From contig CM054134.1 in the NCBI GenBank assembly GCA_028751875.1, positions 42,094,938 to 42,158,937 of the forward strand: a stretch of DNA of 64,000 nt, read 5' to 3'. Numbering within the stretch: position 1 is the stretch's first letter; the number at the start of each line of letters is the position of its first letter. Below the pieces are notes generated by a model that was not told where the DNA came from, searched no databases, and was given only the letters and a program-made list of their open reading frames with translations. Origin of the DNA: Rapana venosa. Taxonomy: Eukaryota > Mollusca > Gastropoda > Neogastropoda > Muricidae. Position numbers and translations under genes: made by a program. Below are positions 22,091 through 36,700 of this stretch, piece by piece.

Positions 22091-25000
22091 AAAGATAGAC
22101 TTTTTAATTTTCCACTATTCCAAGAAATTTTCATAAATACTTCAGCCAAAACAATACCGGTAAGCTACCCACCCCCATTCCCTCACTTTCATTTTTTTAT
22201 ATTTTATTAACCTATGTCAATTTACAGTTAATTTTGTCCATGCCGTACCGAAGCCACCAAAATAAAAGTCCCGTACCTTTCTATACAAGAAAATTCTGCG
22301 ATCTTAACACGATCTAAAGGGGATAGACATGATCCAAATTGGGGGCAAGAGGAAAGGGTAGGGGATACATACTGTATACCCAACAGGAACAGGAACTTTA
22401 CAGATATAGGTCAGCATGTGCCAGAGTGACAGACATGTATACAATAATTTTGTTTCTCTTTAGAACATGGTGAATCAAATCACTGCCAGAGGCATTTCAG
22501 GGGGGAGAGAAAGAAATCAATCAGGGGAAAACAGCATGTTGAATCAGTTCAGAGAAAGAAAAACGGAAGATACCCCGTCATACATTTGTTTAGACACATG
22601 GTTGGGAATCGTCATTTTTCCATTCAGGATCATATTATTTATCTATAAGGCAATCAATCACATCAAAGTTAACAGGTAACATTTGCACCATGTTCCACAA
22701 TGGGAAACATAACAACCACTATCATTTCTGGCATTCCACTCCAAAAAACCCAAGCACACCATGAAATAAATTTAAAAAACAAAACCATTCAAAATAATGT
22801 CTCCATAGTACAAGCATACATCAATGAATGCCAAAGAATCTGAAAACTAAAAATCCACCACCTTGCCTCAAACAAATCAAACTTAAGCAATGCTCAGAAC
22901 CTGTACAGATAATAGAAGAAAAAACCAAACAGAAAGAATTCCCTTTATTACTATACATATTCCAGCATGGCAACAGGAAGAAAGGCAGGGGGATACTATA
23001 GACAAGAAAGGGGCAGAATTTTCCAGTAAACAAGTACAACAGGAATGCTTAAACAATAGAGATAAAAGACAACACAAGTTCCAGACTTAAAAACTGAGCA
23101 TGTATTTCATTAAGACAGCCAAGTTTCCTCCTTTTTAAGTCCAGTTCACAGACAAATAACTTTTTTTTTTTTAAATCCATCTTCTCGTTAGAATCTGTCA
23201 TTTCAAACCCTACACAGTACCAAGGCACAAAAATGCAACACCTCTTGCATACAGTTTGTCAGTTTTAGTTAATTTTAATTAAGGAGCATTATCTGATCAG
23301 TCGTGCAGGAATAAACTGAACAAAACTGAAATGGCATGTAAAAATGACAAACTGGCAGAGCTACTCAAAGTGGCAAACTGATAAACCATCACTGTCAAGC
23401 ATCATGTATCTCATGATACATGAAGAAGACATCATACCATTATTACTAAGCTCACCATTTTTCATACACATCTTTCTGGCTTTCATTCTAGGCAACCATA
23501 AAAGAAAATTGTTCTTAAAAACCCCCCAAACCAATCCAAACATTAAAGAAACTGATGGAAAGCTGTGCATGTATGCAAATGAGCATAAATCATATTTATA
23601 TCCTCACGCAAGCTCTTAAGCACCTGCTATAAAGCTGTCCACTGAATCAAAGTTCAGGAATTTTTATTAAAAAAGAAAGAAAGAAAAAAAGGAAAGAATT
23701 TTCAGTGAAGAAGTTTCAGAAGAAAACTTCCGATGTGGTTTTTGTACACTCCAGTCAAGTCTGCAGAAAATGTGCACATAAAGATTACTAAAGTATTTCA
23801 ACAAAGAGGTATGTTGACACTAAAAGATATCCAAGAGACATCTTTTTATACTCATGAAGAAAGTGCACCAACATGGGAGAAAATAAAAACTGAAAAACCT
23901 ATTTAAAAAAAACAAACTTATTTAAAAAAAAGATAAAATAAAACAACATTTTAAAGATTAAATAAATAACACAGCCAGGTAAATTTTTTGTGTTTGTCAC
24001 AGACAGTTGTCAATTCTTGCAATGGACAAACATTAACTGTGGAACATGCCGTCTTTAAGACCTGGAATCTGGTGAACTAGCAGCAGTAACAACTGCAAAG
24101 AAATAAAACCCTTTTCCTTAAAACGAAAACACAAAATGTCTATAGATACACAAAAAGAGAGAAGCAAACATGAAGATGCTAAAAATAATTACAGCAGTCA
24201 AACAACTGACATCTGGTATACAACAAGAACAATTCTACTTGGGATACAATGAAGCAGCTTCTACGAGACATACAAACATTAGAAATAATACTTAAGGACC
24301 TCCCCACCTCCCCTTTCCAAACACACACACACCCCACTAACACACACCATCCCTCAGAAAATGCTTATCTACCATGACCGTATCACTGGTTATCATATAA
24401 TCCTTCAAACCCCCCAGATTAGATAAATCCATAACTTGGCTCAGGTTTAATTTGACACCCCCCCCCCCACCCTTTCTACCCCAATAAAAAAAACCCCACC
24501 AAACCCTCATTCTAATTCACTCATGACTTGCATCAAAAAGAAAACTCAGTTAAAAGAGAGAGACAGAGACAAAGAGCCCACACTCCGGAATGACGTGTGT
24601 GTGTATTTCATGTTGTTTGTAAATCTTAATGCCAAAATATTGGAACTTTCACATTCAGTTAACATGACCGACTTCCACCACAGTAAGATTCAAATTTTTT
24701 TTCAATTTTTGTGCACTTAGCTTCTTTGGCTTATAGTGTAGTAGTCTACTGCAAGAAGCTCTGCCTGTGTTGGCGATTCATGACACTGGGTTGTGTTTTG
24801 TTTTATGCCTGAAGTTTAAACCGACTTGATACTCCACAGATAACATGTCCTTAGACACAGGTAGTGCTACATGTCTACACCAGAAAAAGACAAAGCTGGA
24901 AGGGTGGGGAGTGCAAGGTGGGCAATCACATCATGCCCAATACCAAAGTGTCCTTTTTAATACAGCATAAGACATGTTTTATACATAATTATGAGAGTGA

Positions 25001-28000
25001 CGTCAAAGGTATTGCTACATGTGCCCAGCCAATATGCCAGATACTTTATCATCTGACATGTGTTGTCACATGACAGGGATGAAAAATCATGCCATCACAA
25101 CTCAAATGTTCACACGTAAACTCTTGAGAGCAAAGATCCTGAGGGAGAAAACCCAAGGTATACATGATGATGTCATGGAAAAGCATAATTGAATTAACAA
25201 CTGATACCACATTTATAATCACTACTTTCTGGTCCTTGTTTTTTTTTTTTGTGTGTGTGTGTGTGTGTGCAATGCAAGATAGGGGCAGCTTAGAAACTCG
25301 CAATTTTTTTTCCTTGTAAAGATAACTGGGAGAACAAAACACTATACTTTTCATAATGTGCTGCATTTCTGTACATGTAATAGCAATGGCCTTTTTTCAA
25401 TTGTGTCAAATTGGAACGTGGATTACATCACTTTGGGCCTCAAGGACAGGCAAAATTGCAAGAAAGTGTACACTTTAACTCTTTGTACACCAGGAATGCA
25501 CTTTTAACAGCCATGTAAAAAAAAAAAAAAGAAGAAAATTTGGGGGAAAAGTTTAACATAAGTTTTCTGGTGTGACATTCCAGAACTTTGTTTCAGAATA
25601 TTTGAAAGCCAGTATTGCATCTGTGACAATGTTACAAGTATGCAATATGGGTGCAAAAGAGACCAAATTGGGTGAGAAGTCCCTTGACCCTTGCGAGGGA
25701 TGGGGTGTAGGCATTTGTCAGGGACAATGCTATCCACAGTTGTTAACTTTTCTTTTCTTTTTGTGAACCAAAGAACAGCTTTTGATCTATCTTTTTATTC
25801 AAATGGATTACCCTTTAGTCAAAACAAAAAACAGAATTATCTTTTTTTTTGGTTTTTTTTTTGGGGGGGGGTTTAAACATTTATAGCAATGAAACACAGA
25901 TATGCCAAAACTTCTCTCAAGTGCACACCTCTGCTCAACTCTGAAAAATTCTCACGAGTAAAAACAAAATCTTGCTCTTGCATTTAGCAAAACATGTATC
26001 AAAGGAATCATTTTTTCTTCTCATGTGTGTTTAATTTAAATGTTAACAGGAAGGCATTTGTCACATGAAATTTTTGTTTTTTCTTTTTATGTTGACAGGA
26101 TTTATACACTAGCAGAAAATAACATTCTTTTTCATGGAACAAATACCCTCTTAAACAGATAGTTCTTTTTCAAAATGAGCAAACCCCCTAAAATGGCCTA
26201 TTTTCAAGTCATGGAATGTAGGGGCATGAGTCATCAAAATGGGTGTCCTGCATAGCAGAAGAACCTGTGTTACTCTGAGCAATGAGATAACCTACTGGAA
26301 ACTTTGACAACCGGTTATATCTCTGCCATGACAATAAATCAAAGATGACAAAGTGAATTAAAGTAGTAATAAACTGTATCTGTCACCCTGCTCTCCTTAC
26401 TAACAGGCTGATGATGAAAGCAATTTGTAACACCATACCTATCTTTCGACTTATCGAACAAGACCTTTTGCCTGATATCACTTTCTTTTCTTCCCATGTC
26501 AACATCACTTTACTATCTGTTGTCACTGTGGCTGAATGGAAGCAAAGATGTTTCCCACAGGCAGGAATAATCATGCACACACAGTGGCCAAGTGTAATCA
26601 CTCTCATTTTCTGTGGGACTTGAGTAAAACAGAAAACCGCTTTACTTTATCACCCAAACAACCAAAATCTACACACACACACAAAAAGAGAGCAGAAGTT
26701 GCATGCCTGAACACTGACTTTGGGTTGTGAGCATGTGTGAAAAGGACGTAAATTTTTCTCTGCATCCAGTTGTGAAATGTCTTTCTTTTTCAAGTACTCT
26801 GATATCTTCAAATATCCTATGACAAGGAAACACTTAGCCTTATCTAATAATGGCATGTTTTTGTTTTGTGAATGGGTGCTTTTTGTAATTGTGAATAAGT
26901 GATCTCTGTCACTGAATTGATCTATAAAAACTAGGGGCAATTTCTTTCTGGTCAAAACATGTCGCAGCTTTTGTTCTGGAGCAGCTTTTTGTTCTGGAAT
27001 CTAACTGGTCATTAAATGAAATACACTGACGTTGGTAAGAAAAAGAATCTGATGTTGCTTCATGGTAAAAAGAAAGTAAAAGGTGATGGTATGTGTGATA
27101 ATCAAGACTGCTTGCAATGTGTGCATGTTCAGTGTGAAAAAAAAGGTAGCAGATATCTGAGGAAGTGGAATGCACTCAGCTGCATTCATGTTTCCTCAAA
27201 ATTACCCAAACTTATCTTGAAACAGGATTTTGTTGGTGTTGTCTGTCATCCTGTGTGTGTATCAGGGCACAAGTTTCCTAATAACAATCAAAAGTAGTGC
27301 AGGAAAAAGTCTAGTGTGCCTTGATAGAGGTTAACATTTTATGTACTGGAAATAGTGATTTATATTTCAAGTAACAGAAAAAACCCATGCAGAGCTAGTT
27401 AGGACTACACTGTGGCCATTATCTCGTAGAAAAACAAAGATACATTCTGGTCCATTCTTGTAGTCATAGCTGTTTCTGACCAATTCGGAACATGAGTTCA
27501 TGCTTTAATCAAATTATCTGGTATATGGCTCTATATTCTTGCTTTAGTGTAGAGTCTGAGTTTGATTCCAGTTTTGGTTTGCTCTCTAAGATGTGTGATG
27601 ACAAAAGCTTCTTTCCTTTCCTGTCTTTTCTGAGACAGCAGAGGAAGGTCAGAAGAGGGTGCTGTGAATGCATGTGGCATATCTCTTGTTGACCACCATA
27701 TTTGGAACACAAGAGTCAGAAAAATGCCCTGAACTTTGGGGAGCAATACCAACACAGTCACCCAACAGTTCTGCTAACTTGATGACAGTACTGTGTGCTA
27801 TCTGTATCTGTGTTTGCCATGATTATTGATATAGTGTTATCATAAAGAGATTGACTTTAAATGTTTGCTAATCTTAATATGGTGTTACATAAAGACACTG
27901 GTTTATTTCCATTCTCATAGTTCTTTATGTCACTACCAACATCAAAACTGAAATTTCCCTCAGTCATTCCTAATTCACTGAATCAAAGCTAGATTCAAAA

Positions 28001-28084
28001 GACAATACGTAATGTTTTGTAATGTATATCAGACAGACACTGTGTCGGATGTTTTGTAGTGTATATCAGACTGATATTGTGATT

Positions 28085-28165
28085 AGTAGTCATGACAGAT
28101 CTCTCTGCATGAAATTTGGCCTGCTCTCCCTAAGTCACCAGAGATGCAGCACCACTCTTTTCTTT
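28085..28165 (-). mobile_element. SINE-B fragment
   Basis: Plus-strand cagatctctctgcatgaaat, tggcctgctctccc and cagcaccactctt match the 3' part of SINE-B at 29450-29530. Element orientation is minus. Heavily truncated. Confidence 0.65.
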
Positions 28166-29394
28166 CCTCCTGTCTGCACTCAATGTAAACTACTATCATC
28201 TAATGTTAGTTGTGCTGTTATGATGAAGAATAATATGGTTGTCATGACATATCTTAATACAGTTTCCCCCTTGCCAATTAATGTTTGCAATAAATTTGCA
28301 AATGAATATGTTCAAGTTAATTTAATAACTTCCCTAGTTGTTCCAGTTTTTACCAAATTCCAAGCAGTATTTGGAAAACATATATACTTAAGTACCTTAT
28401 CTTTAGAGTGTAGTTTTGTCTTAATTAAAAAAAAAAATCAGTTGACAAAAGCATTAAGGTCAGTCAACCAAGTTGATCTTGACTGCATTTACTGTTCTCC
28501 TTTAGAGTTTACTGAAATCTTAACATCTATGCTAAAAAAAATAAAAACTTTTGTAAAATAAAAGGGAAGAAACTAAAAGAATTTAAAATGGAAGTGTGAA
28601 GAAATCTCAGCCTAAAATTGTCCACTTATGAATCATTTTATCCTTGTAATCTTCACCAATGTTCATAACATTTTCACATTTAGATTAAAAAAAAAAAAAT
28701 CAGCTGATTAAGATTTTCAGCCACTTCTAAAGTGAATACCTCCTAAAGTTGTATTTCATAAACCTGGTTCTACCATAATGTGAATGCCACAAGAAATGAG
28801 AGACAAGACACAAAGTGCAGAGCTGTGTACTCATCCTACTTCCGTCTTCCCTAATGCACCTTCTCTGTTGCCCAAAGCCATGCATAGCTAAACACTACAT
28901 ACTTCAATCACAAACCACAAAAATGAAACAACAGAAGAAACTGCGCACTAAGTGCACACATTTCAACACAACATATTGCCATTCCCTCAATTCAATTTTC
29001 CTCTTTTTTTTGTGTTTTTTTTAATCCAAAATTGTCAATTTTATACATGCTATATATACACTCCAAATTTGCTGATAGAATACAAGCTACACTGTTTACA
29101 CTTCACACAAAAGCAACATCATCTACATTTTTGAAAGCTTCAAATCACACCAAGTTTCAGGAAAAAGAAACAAACACATACATCCGTACATTCATGACCC
29201 AGGACACACATACACATCATAATTCTTAACAGGAGGAAAAGGGCTGGGGGGAGGGAGAGACAAGCACTTCAAACGAATGCACACAGCATGATGTGTTCCT
29301 AATGCCAGTTTCAAATGATTTCACTATCAAAACCTCATCTGTATTTAATATTGACCACAAAAAAAAGTTATGTCCTATATCCTGTCAGTCAAGT

Positions 29395-29653
29395 TAACAT
29401 TTGGTTTGCTGACCATATTTATTTATTTTATTCGTTTATACCACTTTAAGTCACGCAGATTTCTCTGCGTGAAATTCGGGCTGCTCTCCCCAGGGAGAGC
29501 GCGTCGCCACAAGAGCAGCGCCACCCTTGTTTTTCCTGTCTGCAGCTGTATTTGTTTCCCTATCAGAGTGGCTTTTTTCTACAGAATTTTGCCAGGGGCA
29601 ACTCCTTGTTGCCATGGGATCTTTTACGTGCGCTAAATAATTATGTATAACAC

Positions 29654-29687
<34 letters not shown>

Positions 29688-29822
29688 TAGTGCCCAGACC
29701 ACCACTCATCTAATGGATGGGGGAAAAGTTTCGGGTCCAAACGGGGTTCGAACCACCGCACACTTCCGACCCAAACTTTTCGCTTTCTAGACAGGCGCGT
29801 TACCTCTAGACCATCGATAGTT
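29395..29822 (-). mobile_element. SINE-B, full-length tRNA-derived SINE
   Basis: Minus strand: tRNA-like head ggtctagaggtaacgcgcct, box B gtggttcgaaccccg, a body with the SINE-A-like domain tttcggatgagacgataaac plus cgaggtcc, then gcgcacgtaaaagatcccat, ggcaacaaggagttgcc, agggagagcagcccgaattt and cacgcagagaaatctgcgtg near the 3' end. Good preservation; a common invertebrate SINE layout. It sits in the possible LARP4 3' UTR. Confidence 0.88.
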
Positions 29823-31093
29823 ACAAGTCATACTGATAGATAATGTCACTAACAGTCTCAACATGAGGCTTGAGTGTGTATAGTCTCTTTACTTTGGCTA
29901 AATAATTATCAGCGAGGCTAAACCTGCTACAGCCCAGATTTGCTACAGTCACCACTGATTCAGGTGGCTACAGTTGAGCATCCTTTTCCGAAAAAATGTA
30001 TAGTGGAGACCTGTAAAGTTTCTCCCACCCCCGCCCCTCTACCAAATCAGAAAAATTGTAGTCTTCATAAAATGCCATTCTACCCCTTTTTGCAGTTGAT
30101 AGGACAACAGTCATAATATTGAAGTGTTGGATCACTGGCACTAGGAACCACCATGCACTCTTATCTCACACCAAGTCACATGTGTCAAACAATTTCAACA
30201 TTGCATCAATTCTCAAATTACACCCACATGGTATATCAATACTGAATGAAACACCTCTGAGAAAATTCTCCATAGAGAATGCACAAAACAGGCAGTGACC
30301 AGACAAACCTCTCATTTATTCATTAATAGTTTGAAACCATCTCACCCCTCCTAAAATGAATGAATGAAAAAAAACCCCACAAAATGAACAATTAAAAAAC
30401 AACAACTAAAAGCGAGAAAAAAAAGAAGATAAAGCAAAATAAAATTTAAAAAAAAAGAAAGGTGAACAATCAGGATGATACCCAACTAAAAGCCTTAAAT
30501 CAATACAATGGAATGTCAAATCACAACATGAGATTGAGATGTTATCACTAACATATTTATCAGTTATCCCCCCCACCCTGCTTTCTCCTGGCAATACAAC
30601 CATACACAGGACATGACATTAAAAACATTAAAAACATATTCTACAATATGATAAATCAGGACACAAGGACAAGAGATACCCCCAAAAATCTACAATTGTT
30701 CAGTACATTTGACAGACAAGAGATATGAAAAGAAAAATCTATTACTGCTAAGTATCAGAGCCATTTCTTACTGTTGAAATGCACAAAATATTCTTAAAAT
30801 ACAGCAGGATTTCAATGCCGAACCTTGTACTCAGTGACTTTTATTTACTTTTTTGTAAAAAAACAAATAAGCAAATGTGTTTTATCATCTGTTTTTATCT
30901 TATTCATAAATGGACAAAGGATATGAACAAGTACTATTATATTCTCTCATTCAAGAGCACAGCTGCCAACCTTTGAGAATAGCCAAACACAATTGGTAGG
31001 GGAGTGGGTTTAGAATGGAGGCTTGCTGAAGTGTTTATTATGGCTAAAGAAGCACACTTTTCATCTCCTGACAAGATGATGCAATCAGGACCG

Positions 31094-31120
31094 CCCCCCC
31101 CCCCCCCCCAAAAAAAAAAA
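31094..31120. repeat. Poly(C)-poly(A) tract
   Basis: About 16 C then 11 A. Confidence 0.95.
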
Positions 31121-33606
31121 GCCTGAGCTTGAGCTCCAAAGGTTATTTAAATTTTTTTTTTTAAAAGGTGAGATTTTTGTGTTGGCTACAGCTTCACGTC
31201 TGTCTTGTTGCTACATTGCTAATCTAGTCTCTGTACTCTGCTTTTGTCAATTATATGGCATTCAGTGCACAGTTTCTGCCTTGCTTTGTTGTTCTGAACT
31301 TCAAAGGACACAAATCCATCCAGATGTGGTGATCGATTTACAACCTCCTTGACTTATTTGCATGCACACTGTCAGCCATTGCCTCCTTTGGACAGTGTTG
31401 TCTGCTACTCCTAGTAAAATAGTCCATGCATTCCAAAGCATTTGAATGAGTGCAATAAACTTTTTTAAAAATCTGAAGTTTTGGATTTGTTTTGTTTTTT
31501 AGCAGCTGAAATTGGAATAGCTACACCAAAATCATAGAGTGAAAAACTGTTATTCTCATGTGCAATAATGCCATTTTGTCCACCATGTGAAATTTTAAAA
31601 CCAGAATGACACAGAGTGCAGCAGAAGGCATAATGTTTGCCTAATGGAGTCTGATCAATGTATGGAAATCATTCTTGCAATTGAGAACAAACTCCACATA
31701 GGTACGGCTATCAGGTTTTGTGCTTTTCTGTGACATCTTGGAGATTGGCATCTAAAACGTGTGTTGACATCATACTCAATTTACACAGTTTTTCTTTTTT
31801 GTATTTTTTCCTTCCTTTTTAAAGAAATTTCTGACATTTGAAAGTTTTCTTAACTGAAAAACCAGAATCTTAAGTAAAAAGTGAGAACATTCTGGGGTAA
31901 AAAGGAAAGGTTGGCAGCTATGGAGGAGGTTAACAGTGGACACTTTAAAATTCAGCCTAGTTCTTCTTACAATGAATGTTTATAGTGTTATGAATAAATG
32001 ACCACAGAAACAGAAAAGAAAACTACAGTTCACCAAAATGATCCCTACACCAGCAGGCTTAGGAGTGAAGAGCCTACGAAAAACCTGAAATCTCAAGTGC
32101 TATATACACAGGCCAAAAAACTACCAGTAACATGATGGATTGTGCTGAACACAGGTCACAGCTTTACATCATATATCTTTTACAAATCCACAAATGCTTT
32201 TTGTCCAATACTACAGTGCATATCAACAGCAAATGTATTCACAATTCACACACATACTGAGACAGACCAATTAGTTATTCATCAAAGTTGATGGCCACTG
32301 ACCCATTAATACCAGTTTGATCATTATCACTGGGTCTTAATCTACAAGACAAAAATAAACTGTTTAAGAAAAACAACCAACAAATGTTACAGAAAAGGAA
32401 TACTCTATTTTCCTGTTTGACTTTTAAGGAAACTAAAAGATAATTTAATAAAACTAACATACCGAGAGGGTTTAAGTAAACAACAATAATGATCCTTTGT
32501 TAGCCCTACTAATTACTTGTTGCATTGTTCAAAACTTACATTTAATCTGTGAGTAGACTTGACAAGGTGAAGCCTCCCCACAAAATCCCTCACATGAAGC
32601 GTCAATCAGCAGTACAACCAACAGGATTCGTATCAACTTTTTTTCCCCTAACATGAGCTTTAACTTACAAAGCTTTTATTTTTCTGTCTGTCATTAGCAA
32701 TTAGCCTAAGTAATTTTCTTTCCCATCTGTCCCTTTGTCCACAACTTTTGCATCCACCACACACAAAAATCCCACATCATGGAGCCCAACTTTATTTTCT
32801 TATCATGAGGCTGTGATACATCAAAATGAAACATCAAAATGAAAAATACATGAAAACAAAACCAAAATATTGTCAGTACATCATTTTCCCTGGGTCACAA
32901 ATATTAACACAAAAACATGAAGGAGGAACATCTGATTAAACTTGTCCTGAATATATGGACTCAGCAAACAAAAATTAAATTACCATTCAACCACTATACT
33001 CAACCATTTCTACTTGTTACACACACACACCTGTAATTATCCATGAAATATGAAAATGTAAAGGTAAATATGGCCAATTCCCTTTTTAGAAGGAAAATTC
33101 TTTTTCTCTCAAACTTTTATTACAAAAGCATCCAACCCAGAAGTTGAACAAAGGCAAAGAATTATTTGCTAAACAGGGCATTCTAGGGGCACCCATACAG
33201 AAAACAGGTTATCCCCCTGTCCTTGCAAAATCTTGTTGAGAAGTGCCATGTTCATCCATAAAATACTTTTGACAAGACAAATCAATCTCTTAAGCTCATT
33301 TCTAAAAGCTTTGGTTTCTTTTTTTTCAATATTTTTTTTATCATTAACTTTTTCTGAGAACATGAAATATTTTTATCTTGAAAAGAAATGCCAATACATG
33401 AAAATGAAGGGACACATGAACCTTTCTATTTAAGATTCAGCGACTACTCTTGCACAAATAACGGTGAACAAAAAGTCAAGATTTTTGTTAAAAAGCCACA
33501 AAGATTAAAAATAAAAGCAAAAACAGGACAAATTTTCGTTTAAAAAAAAACAAAAATAAAGAAGATAGTAAAATAGGTTAAAAAAAACAAACCAACCACC
33601 CTTTAA

Positions 33607-33755
33607 CCTTTTCCCGACGGGTAACCCACTATTGGGTAACCAACCATCTACTAGCCTTTCCCTACGTATCACCCACTATTGGTTTACGTAGAATAATGTG
33701 CACACTGCACGTGTGCTGGGAAAGACCAGTTCTCTCCCTTAACGTAGGGATAGTG
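33607..33755. mobile_element. Possible 149-bp TTAA-flanked mini-MITE
   Basis: TTAA at 33603-33606 and 33756-33759. The ends are imperfect inverted repeats (ccttttcccgacgg against cactatccctacgt, about 10 of 14). Inside, two related units share cacccactattgg, and ctacgta...tacgtag forms a hairpin at about 33662-33691. Confidence 0.4.
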
Positions 33756-36700
33756 TTAAAGAGAGATAAAACTTTTTTCCCCATTATTTTGTTGCGGTTG
33801 CTTTAAAAAAAAAGTAAAGAATTATTAATGGGGAAACTTGAAAACAAAAGGTGTGCAAAAGGGAAAACCCATTGTAATGAAAAAAGATGGCAGTGACACC
33901 CTCTGATGATGCCAGAGGGCACACACAATACAGTGCAGCACAGACACAAAGAACTCATTTCCTCAACCCAACAAGCAAAATATTACCCTCCCCAAAAAAC
34001 AGTGAATGGGGCATACATACACACATACATCTGGATGCAGGTATTCAATCAATGCTACTGATTGTTACATTTCCAGATTACAATGATACAACTACAAAGT
34101 GGTGATTACAAAATGAAGTTGATTACAGGCACTCTTACAACTATCAATGGAAAAAGAATTAACTTTTTTGTTTAAATTTAACTCCTGGAACTTGCTACAG
34201 ACAGAAATGGTTTTCATAAGCTTAGTATCAATACTTGACTGTCAAGATTTCTAGCAGAAAGGTGAAACAGCTGATGAAAAATTAATACTCTATTTTCAAG
34301 TCTACCAAATACTGTCAACCATTGCGAATTAAGGCTACAAGGAGAAAAAGAAAGAAAGAGATAGAGAGCGACAAGCTAGAAAGAGAAAAATGGGAGGGGA
34401 AAAACCCTGCTAAACCTGAAGTCTCTTATTTATCTATGTTCTTTGAAGTAAGTTTATCAGATTAAACGTAAAGCACGATAGTGGTTAACTGATATTCGAT
34501 TGAAAAAATAATCATGATGTTGTCATCTACTGCCACTCTGCAAAAGCTGGTAACCTAGCTTTTTTTTTTTCAACCTAGCTATCTTGTCCTACACCATAAG
34601 TTCTCACAGTTCTGTAATTAAACTACAGACAACTGTCTCCTTTCCCTGTGTTTTTGTATTAATTAAAATAGATTTGAAGCACATTTGGTAAGTTAAAATA
34701 CTAGTTCTAGACCCCAATAGGTGTGAACACAGATCTGTTGCATTTCTGACTTGAGTTTATCTTCTACTGTACACTGCCTACATTATCCAGTCTCCACTTA
34801 AATGGTTTTTGATGTTTGAACTGATGAAATTCGTTCAATACCTCTGGCATTATGATCAGTTTGATTCCCTAAGTATTGATTTCCTGAATTTTTGCTGATG
34901 ATAAAGATAGCATGAAATAAGAAGAGACACATTAAGTGGTATCTGTGAGTCAGACCTCCCCCCTTTTATGACATATTATTGATAAAAATCTATTTTTTGT
35001 GACTGTTAGTGATAGTGGGATACATCTGAATAGCATAGGTTAAAAGCAATATGAATGACCAGATTTACACTTTAAAAAAACAAAACACTACCACACCTAC
35101 AACGCAAATATCTTATAATCTGACACATCAAGTAGGAATGCACTTACTTTTCTCCCTGGCCTTCTTTGGGATATGAAAAGTAGATATGAAGCTTTCTTTT
35201 GCATGTGTGAGAGATTTGTTCCACTCAATCCTTTCCAACTGTTAATCACTTTTTTCATGTTCACAAAATTAAAATATTTCTGTCCTCTTGACTTTTCCTG
35301 TTCAAATACATCAACCCGCTTTCTTTCTTTCTATAAATAACATGTCCATAAAAATCCTATCTATCAGACTCACCTACAGTACAGCCCATTCACTGTATCC
35401 CCACAAAAGAAAAAACAAACACAAAACAAAAAATAAATACCTAATGCTCAGCCAAGCAAATAATGATTTGGCAGAAATCCTGGCAACCATATCAGATATA
35501 TTTCTTTTTGGTTAAACACTCTTCAGTAATAATGATTTATAGCAATAGATGTTTTCTATATTTTCATCAGTATTAGTACTTATTACTATCTAACATCAAG
35601 TGAAATGGGAAAATGCTGTTTTGATATAAGTATTCAAACAAAACATGATGTTGATTCTGAAAGCACAAATGAAATTAAAACATCTACTTCTAAACATGAT
35701 GAATTAAAGCTTCTTATACAAATTATTGGAAGGATTAATAAATCATCCAATCCATCACTGTATGATCAGGCACAAAAATGACACATATTCTCAAGTGAAT
35801 AAATGTAACCATCTCATCCACTCAAAACAAACCTGCGCAAACAACGTCATCTCACTCCCATTCATACAGGTTATTTAACAACCCCAACAGCAGCAATCAC
35901 CCTAGAAACATTAGCATACATGCACTCAAATGATGAAACGTGTCGCATGTTTCAAGTTCTTGAATTTCCACTCTTACAAATACCAAAGTCACAATCTGTC
36001 CTCAACAAGTATCACGCAGAGAAAGTTGGACTGCTCTGAGCCTTTTCAACACCAGAGCAAAAAAAAAAATTCAACAATGGACGTCACCAACCTTTTCACA
36101 TGAGGACTGCACTGACACTGGTTTTCTGCTCACTCTATGAATTTCTTTGTTGACAGAACAAAAGCATGAAGACAGTGAGGAGACTAACCGCAACAAGGGA
36201 GTTAAGCAGTGTCTCTACATGATGATGATCCCAGACAAATGACAGAATATGCCCCCATTTTGCCCCCTATTTAACAGGGCAGTGGGAGTAACCACATTAG
36301 ATGATGGTCTAAACCTCAAGCGTCAGTTTGTCAGTTCAAATTGCCATCTTCCAATTTCATAGTTTTTATCACCACTACCCTCATCTAAATGCACAATTTT
36401 TTTTCTTTGCACCAATTCCCCATTTTTAGAAAAGTCAAAACCAACCAAAAAAACAAACAAAAAATTCATTTTCACTATATTTGATTTTTATTTTGTTTCA
36501 TAAGTGTTCCGATATTGATAAACTTTTTGTCTACATGAAATAACATACCACACATACACAAAAAAAAGAAAATCAGACACCTGCAACACGCAAGAACAAA
36601 ATATCTACACCAATATTGTGCATGAATATGCCCACACACAAGTATGCACACATACACACACACACAATCTCTCTCTCTCTCTCAGAAACACCTCAACAAC

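Noticed and set aside
28022..28561. 179-codon plus-strand open frame
   Set aside because: Includes a SINE-B fragment and A/T-rich sequence; no family features or codon bias.
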